DNA of 45,443 nucleotides from Fibrobacterota bacterium (lineage in GTDB: Bacteria > Fibrobacterota > Fibrobacteria > UBA5070). Positions within the stretch are counted from its first letter, which is position 1. Each line of letters opens with the position of its first letter. The DNA is taken from NCBI GenBank assembly GCA_029557215.1, contig JAKPQQ010000126.1, forward strand, positions 1 through 45,443, written 5' to 3'. Position numbers and translations under genes: made by a program. Of this stretch, positions 32,595 to 40,559 are shown piece after piece. The notes under the pieces were generated by a model. That model was not told where the DNA came from. It did no database searches and saw only the letters and a program-made list of their open reading frames with translations.

Positions 32595-34271
32595 TCATTT
32601 GCCCATGACCAGGAGGAGAATCGCGGAAAGTCCCACTCCGAGCGGGATGGCCCAGCGCCTCGCGGCGCCGCCCGACTGTTCCATGCGGACTTGCCGTTTT
32701 TCGTCGGCCTTGAGCTCGATCTCCTTGTGGGAATCCCCGAAGAACCCCGCCGCGGCCACTTCGTGCCGGCCCTTGGGAAGCTCGACCTTGGCCGGCGCCG
32801 CCTTGCCCAGGTAGACGCCGTCGACCCAGACGTCGGCCGCGCTTTCGGGCGACTCGACGGAAAGCGTCGCCGTCCGCTCCTGGAGCCTGGGTTCGAGCCT
32901 GGTCTCCTTGTCGTCGCGCACCACCACCCTCTTGGTCTGGCCCACGTGCAGCGGCCTGGAAAGTTCGATGTCGTACTCCCCGATGTCGAGGTCCAACTGG
33001 TGGAACGGAGCCATGCGTTCTTCGATCTGTCGACCCGAGGCCTCGCGCACCACGACCTTCACGCTGTCGATCGAGGGGACCACGGTGAGACGCCCCGTGA
33101 GCCGCGAGAGCGGAGCGGAAAACGACGCCTGCGATCCGGGTTTGACCGTGACCACGTCGCGAAGCGTGGAGTACTGGGGCTTTTCCACCCGGATGGATAC
33201 CGTGCCCGGCACCACGTTGTCGACCACCAGCGGGGTGACGCCCATGCGCTGGTCGTTCACGTAGATGTCGGCGCCCGACGGAGTCGAAGTGACGGCGAGC
33301 GATCCCGGCTTGACCTTGAGCACGCCCTTGACCTCGGTCTGCTGGCCGGAACGGACCTCCACCTGCCGGTCCATCGGCTGGAACCCGGCGAGCTCGTAGA
33401 CCACCCGGTACTGGCCTTCGGAGACGGTGTCGACCTGCATCGGGGTGCGGCCGATCTCCTTGTTGTTCACGACCACCTTGGCGCCTTGCGGATCCGACAC
33501 GAGCTTGAGCGTCCCGGGAAGCGACCTCATGGCAACCTGCACCTCGCGACGGATCTTGGGCTTGATCGCCACCGCCTCGGTGTAGTTGCTGTAGCCGCTG
33601 GCCAGCACCCGCAGCGAATAGGTGCCTTCCAGGAGGTTTTCCACCTTGAGAGGATCCTTGAGGCTCGCCTTGCCCAGGTACTGGTCGTCCAGGTAGACTT
33701 CGCCTTCCACGGGCTGCACGGCCACCACCAGATCGCCCATCCAGCGGCGCAGGTACTTGAGCTCCAGCGATTTGGAGATCTGCACGATCGCCGAACGCAA
33801 TTTGTCGTAGCCCTGGATCTGCGCGTATTCGGCGACCAGGACCTGCCCGGTCTCCACCGAGATCAGGCGGGCGTCGAGCTGGATCAGGTCGTTGAACCGG
33901 CTGACCTCGCCGGCCAGGATGGCTTCGGCCTGGAACAGCTTCCCCAGCTGCTCGCGCTGCGAATCGGTGAGGCCCGACGCCGACAGATTCTGCTCGGAAG
34001 CGAGCTTCCCGATCTGCGAACGCTCCAGGACCAGGAAGCTGGTCTCGTTCTTCAAATGGGTCCCGAACATGGATGCGACGGAAATCCCCAATCCGTCCTT
34101 CTGGGCGCCGTCGTTGGCGTTCAGGAACGGCAGGATCGCCAGGGTGGGTGTCCGCTTGCGGTTCTGGAAGCTGGAGGACGCGTCCTGCGCGCCGCTGATC
34201 GCGGCGAGCAGCAGGAGCGACGACGGAACGATCCTCGCCAAGCATTGGACGAGCCGAGATCTATACGCCAT
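32595..34271 (-). CDS. CsgG-like / PEGA multidomain envelope protein
   Basis: The 558-residue protein has an N-terminal signal (residues 1-28, ending AISGAQDASS). A CsgG/TolB-N-like domain follows (about 40-175: TLAILPFLNANDGAQKDGLG, LVLERSQIGKLASEQNLSAS). At least four or five successive PEGA-type beta domains come next, for example VEGEVYLDDQYLGKASLKDP, SDPQGAKVVVNNKEIGRTPM, STPSGADIYVNDQRMGVTPL and SPESAADVWVDGVYLGKAAP. A C-terminal membrane segment (WAIPLGVGLSAILLLVMG) closes it. PEGA domains are surface-associated beta repeats; the CsgG part may mediate oligomerisation. GAGGA lies 7 nt before the ATG. A CRP-like palindrome sits about 91 nt upstream. Confidence 0.85.
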   Translation of the reverse strand: MAYRSRLVQCLARIVPSSLLLLAAISGAQDASSSFQNRKRTPTLAILPFLNANDGAQKDGLGISVASMFGTHLKNETSFLVLERSQIGKLASEQNLSASGLTDSQREQLGKLFQAEAILAGEVSRFNDLIQLDARLISVETGQVLVAEYAQIQGYDKLRSAIVQISKSLELKYLRRWMGDLVVAVQPVEGEVYLDDQYLGKASLKDPLKVENLLEGTYSLRVLASGYSNYTEAVAIKPKIRREVQVAMRSLPGTLKLVSDPQGAKVVVNNKEIGRTPMQVDTVSEGQYRVVYELAGFQPMDRQVEVRSGQQTEVKGVLKVKPGSLAVTSTPSGADIYVNDQRMGVTPLVVDNVVPGTVSIRVEKPQYSTLRDVVTVKPGSQASFSAPLSRLTGRLTVVPSIDSVKVVVREASGRQIEERMAPFHQLDLDIGEYDIELSRPLHVGQTKRVVVRDDKETRLEPRLQERTATLSVESPESAADVWVDGVYLGKAAPAKVELPKGRHEVAAAGFFGDSHKEIELKADEKRQVRMEQSGGAARRWAIPLGVGLSAILLLVMGK

Positions 34272-34344
34272 TGGGTGTTCCTCGCATGGTCATTGATGCC
34301 GACAACAACTGTACACAAGCCGTGCCAACCGCACAATCGACGAC

Positions 34345-34378
34345 GGATCCCGATGTGATCGAGGTCACACCGGGATCC
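34345..34378. promoter_or_regulatory. 34-bp inverted repeat containing a CRP/FNR-like site
   Basis: GGATCCCG and CGGGATCC (8-bp arms, 34345-34352 and 34371-34378) flank TGTGA-TCGAGG-TCACA (34354-34369), which matches the CRP half-site consensus TGTGA-N6-TCACA exactly in both arms. It lies between the end of the RND gene (34436) and the start of the CsgG/PEGA gene (34271), so it could be an operator for the latter, a terminator for the former, or both. No T-run follows on either strand. Confidence 0.6.
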
Positions 34379-34435
34379 TGCACTCCAACCGCAGCCGTCG
34401 TCCTGCACCGGACGGCGCCCGTGGCGCGTTTTTCG

Positions 34436-37084
34436 TCAGTCTTCGCCGTGGGCGTGCTGGGGCGCCTTGGGGCAGACGACTTCCAGCAGGAACGGCATGG
34501 TGAGGAACATGATCGAGATGCCCGCCATGTAACCCATGCACGCCAGGATCCCGATGGTGTTGAGCCCCTGGTGCGCCACCACGATCAGCGCGAGGAATCC
34601 GAACGCGTTGGTGAGCGTGCCGGCGAGCACCGACGATCCCGTCGCGTGGTAGATCTCGCCGATCCGGCCCGCCCCCAGCTCCATCCGCCTGTGGTACAGG
34701 TGGATCGTGGCGTCGACCGTGTTGGAAAGCAACGCGGGGATCACCACGATGTTGAACATGCCGAGCTTGAGCCCGAGCCATCCCATCGCTCCGTAGGTCC
34801 ACAGCGCGATCAGTCCCACGTAGCCCATGTTCACGACCAGGCCTCGCCACGAACGCGTGTCGAGGTACACGATCGCCGCCAGGAACAGGAACACGGCGAT
34901 CGCCAGACGACCCACGTCCTCCTTGACCATCTGGACCACGTCGGCGTAGATGAAGCCCGACGACGCCACGGGGACCACTCCGGTGGAGGTCTTGAATTCG
35001 CCGTTGCGCAACTGGAACTTGCGCGATTCCACCGCGTCGCTTTCGCGCATGTCGGCGTAGATGAAGCCGAACTTGCCGTGGCTCCCGTCGGATTCCGACA
35101 TGAACCTGCGGGCGTAAGGCGGGAGCGAATCGAACCCGAAACTGTCGCAGACCGTGAAGCGCCGCAGGGTGCCTAGCTTGGCCCGCTGTTCGTCGTCGGC
35201 CTTTGCGAAGGCGTCGGAGTCCAGCAGCTTGCGGATGGTGTCGAGGATCCGCAGGCGCTCGGAAAGCGCCTCGGGACGCGGCACGAAGGATTGGATGGTC
35301 ACGAAGCTCTTGAGCATGGTGTCCGCCTCGCCGCCGAACCGCGCCCCCAGGGTGTCGTGGATCTCGCGCATCTGCGCTTCGCTTTCTGCCAGGATCAGGG
35401 ACGGCGTGGTGTTCTTGCCCTTGCCCACGGCGCGTCCGTAGCTGATGCGATCCTTCTTCTTGGCTTCGACCTCCGGATCCTTGGTGAGCGCGCTCACCTT
35501 CTCGGAAATCCACTCGAACCCCCCCTTGCCGCCGCGAAGGTTCTTGAAATCGTTCTCGAACTCCACCGTCGGGGCAGCCAGGAACGCCACCGTCGCCACC
35601 ATGGTCACGGCGAACGCGCCGCGGATGAACGCCGTGGACCACTTCCAGTTGGGCACCAGCGTCGCGCCTTCCACGTACTCGTCGGAAGGGACGAACCAGC
35701 GCACGAACCCGTTCTGGCCGGAAGCGTTCCTCCCGATGCGCAGCATCGCGAACAGCAACGGAGGCAGCACGAGCATGGAGGAAAGGAACGCGAGGAAGAT
35801 GCCCATGGAGACGACGATGCCGAACTCCTTGAATCCCTGGAAATGCCCGACCTGGAGCGCGAGCATGCACGTGATGGACGCCACCATGGCCGACACGAGC
35901 GATCGTCCCGTCTTTTCCAGCGAGGTCTGCATGGCGGTTTCCGCGGTGTGCCCGTTGCGGCGTTCTTCCATCCAGCGCGAATAGATGTGGATGCCGTATT
36001 CGATGCCCAGACCGGACAGCAGCGCGAGCACGAACGAGGTGAGCACCGTCAGGCGCCCGTAGACGAGCTGCGCCGCGCCCATCATCCAGACCATCGCCAC
36101 CAACAGCGGAACGAACACCACCGCGACGTTCGCGGGACGGCGCATGTAGAAGAACAGGAGCCCGAGGATCAGCGTCAAGGCCACGGTGGATGCGATCCAC
36201 ATGTCGGCGTTGATCTCCTCGATCTCCGACGACGGATCCCGGTAGGCCCCGACCACCGCGGAATGGATCTCGATCCCCATCGACTCCTGGACGTTGCGGC
36301 TCAGTCGCTCGCCGTGCTCCTTGGCCAGGGTCGCGAACGACGCTTCCGTGGAGGGCATCCGCAATTGGGCCATCACCACGCCAACCCACTTGCCCTTCTC
36401 GGAATGCCACCCGATCATGCGATCCTTGAGCGAGTCGGGAAGCGAGGGTGTCGGAGGCGCGTTCGGATCGACGGGTTCCTGCGAAGTGGACCCGCTTTCC
36501 TTGTCGAGTCGTTCCAGAAGACCTTCCACCACGTCCATGGGGATGCCCTGCTTGTACAACGACAAGCGGTTTGGCCAGCCGTCCAGGTTGGCCGGAGCGG
36601 CTGGCTCGTCGGCCATCAGGTCCATGGTGAGCGGATTGAAATCCTTCGCCTGGTCGGCCATGGAGCGCAGGCGCGCCTCCAGGTCGCGCAACTGGTCGGC
36701 CGGCAGGTACAAGAGCGCGTGGCGCTCGAAGAACCTGCGGTCTTCGTCGTACTGGACCCACTGCGACTCCTTCCAGACGGCGAGGCTTTCGGCCAGGACC
36801 TTCTGGAACCGCCCCACCTTCTCCGCCGAGGAATCCTCGAAGGCGATGGTGAAGAAATCGGTGCTGCCCAAGCGCCGCTCGGAAAGTTCGAGGGCCTTCA
36901 CGGAGGACGCGCTCGACGGCAGGAGGAGCCGAAGGTCGGTGCGGATCTTGATCTGCGAGGCGAGCAGCCCCATCACGATCGTCACCAATCCCAACAAAGC
37001 CAACGAGATCCATGGATGCCTGGACGTGGCGTGGACGTAGCTGTGCGCGAACTTGTGGAACGGTCCCTTGCGGACGGGGCTCAT
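34436..37084 (-). CDS. RND superfamily exporter (MMPL / HpnN-like)
   Basis: The 882-residue protein has the RND pattern of two repeats, each with a single N-terminal membrane helix, a large periplasmic domain and a block of five helices. It begins HPWISLALLGLVTIVMGLLA. Later hallmarks are GLGIEYGIHIYSRWMEERRN in the first block and NTVDATIHLYHRRMELG in the second. This fits the MMPL/HpnN group that moves lipids or hydrophobic compounds out of the inner membrane. The position near a lipid/polyketide operon (start at 37822) suggests, but does not show, a common substrate. AGGGAG lies upstream of the ATG; TAGATT at 37129-37134 (minus) may be its -10. Confidence 0.88.
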   Translation of the reverse strand: MSPVRKGPFHKFAHSYVHATSRHPWISLALLGLVTIVMGLLASQIKIRTDLRLLLPSSASSVKALELSERRLGSTDFFTIAFEDSSAEKVGRFQKVLAESLAVWKESQWVQYDEDRRFFERHALLYLPADQLRDLEARLRSMADQAKDFNPLTMDLMADEPAAPANLDGWPNRLSLYKQGIPMDVVEGLLERLDKESGSTSQEPVDPNAPPTPSLPDSLKDRMIGWHSEKGKWVGVVMAQLRMPSTEASFATLAKEHGERLSRNVQESMGIEIHSAVVGAYRDPSSEIEEINADMWIASTVALTLILGLLFFYMRRPANVAVVFVPLLVAMVWMMGAAQLVYGRLTVLTSFVLALLSGLGIEYGIHIYSRWMEERRNGHTAETAMQTSLEKTGRSLVSAMVASITCMLALQVGHFQGFKEFGIVVSMGIFLAFLSSMLVLPPLLFAMLRIGRNASGQNGFVRWFVPSDEYVEGATLVPNWKWSTAFIRGAFAVTMVATVAFLAAPTVEFENDFKNLRGGKGGFEWISEKVSALTKDPEVEAKKKDRISYGRAVGKGKNTTPSLILAESEAQMREIHDTLGARFGGEADTMLKSFVTIQSFVPRPEALSERLRILDTIRKLLDSDAFAKADDEQRAKLGTLRRFTVCDSFGFDSLPPYARRFMSESDGSHGKFGFIYADMRESDAVESRKFQLRNGEFKTSTGVVPVASSGFIYADVVQMVKEDVGRLAIAVFLFLAAIVYLDTRSWRGLVVNMGYVGLIALWTYGAMGWLGLKLGMFNIVVIPALLSNTVDATIHLYHRRMELGAGRIGEIYHATGSSVLAGTLTNAFGFLALIVVAHQGLNTIGILACMGYMAGISIMFLTMPFLLEVVCPKAPQHAHGED

Positions 37085-37178
37085 GTGCGGTCACTCCCTC
37101 TATGGACGCGTCGAACGACGGTGGCCCCAATCTACCAAATGCCGCAGCCGGATAAACGTGATCTATGTACGCGGCTTC

Positions 37179-37466
37179 CTATCGCTCCTCCGTTCCGGCA
37201 TCCATCATCACCTGCAGACTCAACTCCGTGAGGGCTCCCGCTCCGATCGGCGACATGGGTGGCAGCGACGCCATGGTCGCCCCCGCCGAATCGGGACCGA
37301 AGGGAACGTCCATGCGCATCGGCTTGTGCTTGAGCGGCTCCTCGAGCTTGTAGTCGGGACCGAAGGGCGAATCCTTCCCGGCCGCGAATCCGGTCGGCGG
37401 CGCCGTCGGAACCGGAGTTGCGACAGATTCCGTCTGGTTGGATGTTCGGATCGGATCGATGGCCAT
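37179..37466 (-). CDS. Small protein of unknown function with duplicated PFGPD motif
   Basis: The 95-residue product begins MAIDPIRTSNQTESVATPVP and contains two copies of an (S/V)PFGPD(Y/S) motif, SPFGPDYKLEEPL and VPFGPDSAG, about 25 residues apart. There is no signal peptide or membrane segment. GGGAGGT lies 5 nt before the ATG, which is why I chose this start over the longer open frame reaching 37694. The 94-nt spacing to the RND gene would allow co-transcription. I recognise no family; a processed peptide or regulatory small protein is possible. Confidence 0.5.
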   Translation of the reverse strand: MAIDPIRTSNQTESVATPVPTAPPTGFAAGKDSPFGPDYKLEEPLKHKPMRMDVPFGPDSAGATMASLPPMSPIGAGALTELSLQVMMDAGTEER

Positions 37467-37674
37467 GGCCCACCTCCCGGTTGGAGCCCGGAATGGAACA
37501 CCCCTGGATCGGGATGGACTTCTCCATTTGGGTTCATCGGTCGGATTCGAGGATTCCTTGAGGTCTTTCTCAAGACCCATCGCCGACGGGTCCCGCGACG
37601 ATAAACGCGAATGTTGCGATCGAATTTCTGGAACTTTCCACATTGGTTGCAACAGAAACTCTGCGTTCACAAAA

Positions 37675-37686
37675 GCGATGCATCGC
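37675..37686. promoter_or_regulatory. Perfect 12-bp palindrome upstream of the PKS operon promoter
   Basis: GCGATGCATCGC is self-complementary over all 12 bases and lies 12 nt before the -35 box at 37698. This is a typical position for an activator or repressor site. The intergenic stretch 37467-37821 (355 nt) holds no gene, only this site, the promoter and the leader hairpin. Confidence 0.4.
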
Positions 37687-37697
37687 GCTTGCACGAC

Positions 37698-37725
37698 TTG
37701 AATGTCGGATACGCTTGTCTAATAT
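37698..37725 (+). promoter_or_regulatory. Promoter of the AMP ligase-aminotransferase-PKS operon
   Basis: TTGAAT (37698-37703), a 16-nt spacer and TAATAT (37720-37725) form the best sigma70-like promoter in the window. The predicted RNA would have a leader of about 90 nt before ATG 37822. Confidence 0.6.
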
Positions 37726-37733
37726 TGAACCCC

Positions 37734-37753
37734 CTTCGCGAGGAACCGCGAAG
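37734..37753 (+). promoter_or_regulatory. Leader hairpin of the PKS operon
   Basis: CTTCGCG-AGGAAC-CGCGAAG forms a 7-bp perfect stem with 6-nt loop at the very 5' end of the predicted transcript. It could stabilise the mRNA or act in leader control. No T-run follows, so it is not an obvious terminator. Confidence 0.4.
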
Positions 37754-37821
37754 CGGAAACTCTGACCTTTCAGCACATGCCGGTCCTTTCCCCGCAGGCC
37801 GGCTCAATTCCTTGGTGTACC

Positions 37822-39312
37822 ATGAACTACTGCGGCGACTTGTTTTCCCTCCCCGAATCCCTCCTGGCCAAGCGCGCCTTCTTCGAGATCGACACGGGAC
37901 GCTCGCTGACCTTCGGCGAACTCCGATCGTCCGTGCTGCGATGGAGCGCGGCGCTGCGAGCGCGCGGCATCGGGCCCGGCAATTCCGTGGCCATCCATCT
38001 GCACAACGGGATCGATTTCATCCTGGCCCACATGGCCGCCCAACACCTGGGCGCGATCTCCTGCCTGCTCGACCCCCTCGCGCAGCCCAAGTCGCTTCCC
38101 TACTTCGTGGAAAAGACCCGGGCCACGCTGCTGTTCACGCACCTTCCGGAAGATTCGCTTCCCGACGCGGTCAGGTCCGCGGCAGCGGTCGTGGATCCTC
38201 GCGCGTTCGAGCGCGAAGCGGACGACGCCCCCGTGGATGCCTCGTCGCAGGGGATGCATTCCTGGAATCCCGACACCACCTGCTACATCTATTTCACTTC
38301 GGGGACCACCAGCGCCCCCAAAGGGGTTCCGCTCACCCAGGCCAACCACGCGAACTTCTTCCGCATCGCCGACAAATATTGGCAGCCCAGCGGCGAGAAT
38401 TCCAAGCACATCGGGTTCGTGCCGTTCTCGCACGGGTTCGGATCCGTGTTCCTGATCCCTTGGACGATCCGCACGCGGTCGGAGCTGCACATCCTGCGTT
38501 CGTTCCATCCCGCCAAGGTCCTCGACACCGTCTCGGCGGTGGGAATCACGCACATCTACGGAGTGCCGTCCCACTACCAGCAGCTGCTGCGCCTGCCGGA
38601 GAACCACGCCAGGCTCGCGGGGATCGAGATGGCGTTCTGCGCCGCGGCCAAGCTGGACATCGGCACCTGCGAGGAATGGGAAAAGGCCACCGGCACGCTG
38701 CTGCACGAAGGCTACGGACTGATCGAGACCACCGGCGGCACGGTTTGGCGCGTCCACCAGAAATCGCGCGGCACGGGCCACATGGGCGAATGCCCTGACA
38801 CTTCCCTGATCGAGATCGGCATCCTGGACGAAGACGGAAATCGTCTTGAACGCGGCTCGGAAGGCGAGATCGCGGTGCGCGGGAAGAGCGTCACCTCCGG
38901 GTACCTCGACATGCCGGAAGAGAACGCCCGCACCTTCCACGACGGCTGGTTCCGCACCGGGGACAAGGGGTACGTGTCCGAGGACGGCCACCTGTTCATG
39001 ACCGGCCGCATCAAGGACATCATCAACATCGCCGGGATCAAGATCTCGCCGTTCGAGGTCGAATCCGTGCTCAACGAACACCCCGAGGTCTCGGAGGCCG
39101 TGGTCGTCTCGTCCGAAGACCCCCTCTACGGCGAAGTGGTCAAGGCTTTCGTCGTCGCCGTGCCGGGTCGCGCGCCGACCGAGCGCGAGCTCGTGAAGTA
39201 CGCCTCCCAGCACCTGATCAACTTCCAGGTCCCCAAACGGATCGAATTCGTCGAATCGTTCCCGCTGAACAACATGGGAAAAGTCGACCGCAAAGCCTTG
39301 AGGACCCGATGA
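37822..39312 (+). CDS. Acyl/aryl-AMP ligase (class I adenylate-forming), first gene of the PKS operon
   Basis: The 496-residue enzyme has the ANL superfamily motifs: YIYFTSGTTSAPKGVPLT (about 155-172, P-loop), YGLIETTGGTVW (A5), WFRTGDKGYVSEDGHLFMTG (A7-A8 hinge), IKISPFEVES and, at the C-terminus, NNMGKVDRKALR with the catalytic Lys. It should activate a carboxylic acid (fatty or other acyl starter) as the AMP ester for transfer to CoA or directly to the synthase. The ATG at 37822 is placed where the domain begins; an upstream ATG at 37777 in the same frame is possible. The stop overlaps the aminotransferase gene (ATGA, 39309-39312). Confidence 0.85.
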   Translation: MNYCGDLFSLPESLLAKRAFFEIDTGRSLTFGELRSSVLRWSAALRARGIGPGNSVAIHLHNGIDFILAHMAAQHLGAISCLLDPLAQPKSLPYFVEKTRATLLFTHLPEDSLPDAVRSAAAVVDPRAFEREADDAPVDASSQGMHSWNPDTTCYIYFTSGTTSAPKGVPLTQANHANFFRIADKYWQPSGENSKHIGFVPFSHGFGSVFLIPWTIRTRSELHILRSFHPAKVLDTVSAVGITHIYGVPSHYQQLLRLPENHARLAGIEMAFCAAAKLDIGTCEEWEKATGTLLHEGYGLIETTGGTVWRVHQKSRGTGHMGECPDTSLIEIGILDEDGNRLERGSEGEIAVRGKSVTSGYLDMPEENARTFHDGWFRTGDKGYVSEDGHLFMTGRIKDIINIAGIKISPFEVESVLNEHPEVSEAVVVSSEDPLYGEVVKAFVVAVPGRAPTERELVKYASQHLINFQVPKRIEFVESFPLNNMGKVDRKALRTR

Positions 39313-40559
39313 ACACCGCCCCCGCCCCCGCGAACCCTTCCATCTACGACGTCTTCCGGCTCGGCAGGACCGATGGCGCCACGCCGATCGACCTCACGAT
39401 CGGGAACCCCCACCTCAAGCCGCCCGCCTGCTACTACGAGGCGCTGGACGCCACCGTTCGCGATCTGCGGGCGATGCCGGAAAACGGCCACGGCTACTCC
39501 ACCGGCGGCGATCCGTTCGGGCTCTGCCGGAACATCGCGAGCGATCTGACCCAACGGTTCGACGCCCCGTTTTCCGCCAAGGACATCCTTCCCACCGTGG
39601 GCGCCACCGGCGCGATCGACGTGATCCTCAAGACGATCGTCCGTCCCGCCGTCGACGTCTGCCACACGCAGGCTCCCGCACGCGAACCCGACGAAGTCGT
39701 GGTGGTCGCGCCCTATTTCGTGGAATACCTGAACCTGGTGCGCGGCAACGGCGCGGTTCCGGTGGTGGTGGAATCCACCTCCGATTTCCAGCTGGACGTC
39801 GAGCGGATCGCCGCAGCGATCGGCCCCCGCACCAGGGCGATCCTGGTCAACTCGCCGAACAACCCCACCGGACGGATCTACTCCGAAGCTTCCCTGAAAC
39901 AGCTCGCCGCCGCGCTGGAAGCCAAGAACCGCGAATTCGGGATCCGCATCCTGGTGATCGAAGACGCCGTCTACGACGCCATCGTGTTCGGGAACCGCCA
40001 GGTTCCGTCCATGATCCCCCACTACGGCGCGCTGGTCCGCGTGAATTCCTACTCCAAGTCGCTCAGCCTTTCCGGCGAGCGCCTGGGCCATCTCGCCGTG
40101 CACCCCGCCTTCGCGTCCGACGAACGCCGCGCGGAATTCGTCGCCGATCTGAACCTGAACATGCGCATGCGCGTGGTCCACGCGCCGCTCTTGCAGCACC
40201 GGGTGGTCGCGCGGATGCCTCTGCACGGCTTGGTCGACATCGAATCCTACCACCGCAACGTCGATCGCCTGCACCTCACGCTTTCGTCGCTGGGGTTCGG
40301 CGTCGGACTTCCCGAAGCCACGTTCTACCTGTGGGCGGTGCTGCCCGTGGAATTCGACACCGAAGAGGAATTCCGGGCCCTGGCGCACGACGGGCCTTCG
40401 CCCCTCCACTACCTGCCGGGAACGTTGTTCGGCGGCCAAGCCTACCGACGTTGCGTGCGGTTTTCCACCTGCGTGCCCTTCACGGAAATCGAACGGGCCT
40501 GCGCGCGGTTGCATGAAATCTCGGCCGCCCGCCGCCAAACCTCCGGAGCCCAGCGATGA
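39309..40559 (+). CDS. PLP-dependent class I/II aminotransferase in the PKS operon
   Basis: The 416-residue protein follows fold-type I aminotransferases: DLTIGNPHLKPPACYYEAL, GYSTGGDPFGL, PTVGATGAIDVIL, VNSPNNPTGRIYSEASL, IEDAVYDAI, and the PLP Schiff-base Lys250 in NSYSKSLSLSGERLG. It would move an amino group to a keto compound. Translation is coupled to both the ligase (ATGA at 39309) and the synthase (ATGA at 40556). In such a setting it could supply an amino-acid-derived starter or aminate the finished chain. It looks like the aspartate-aminotransferase type, not the alpha-oxoamine synthases of sphingolipid pathways, but I cannot define the substrate. Confidence 0.85.
   Translation: MNTAPAPANPSIYDVFRLGRTDGATPIDLTIGNPHLKPPACYYEALDATVRDLRAMPENGHGYSTGGDPFGLCRNIASDLTQRFDAPFSAKDILPTVGATGAIDVILKTIVRPAVDVCHTQAPAREPDEVVVVAPYFVEYLNLVRGNGAVPVVVESTSDFQLDVERIAAAIGPRTRAILVNSPNNPTGRIYSEASLKQLAAALEAKNREFGIRILVIEDAVYDAIVFGNRQVPSMIPHYGALVRVNSYSKSLSLSGERLGHLAVHPAFASDERRAEFVADLNLNMRMRVVHAPLLQHRVVARMPLHGLVDIESYHRNVDRLHLTLSSLGFGVGLPEATFYLWAVLPVEFDTEEEFRALAHDGPSPLHYLPGTLFGGQAYRRCVRFSTCVPFTEIERACARLHEISAARRQTSGAQR

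Noticed and set aside
39309..40559. Alpha-oxoamine synthase (sphingolipid-type) reading of the aminotransferase
   Set aside because: The SYSKSLSLSGERLG motif around the PLP lysine is of the aspartate aminotransferase type.
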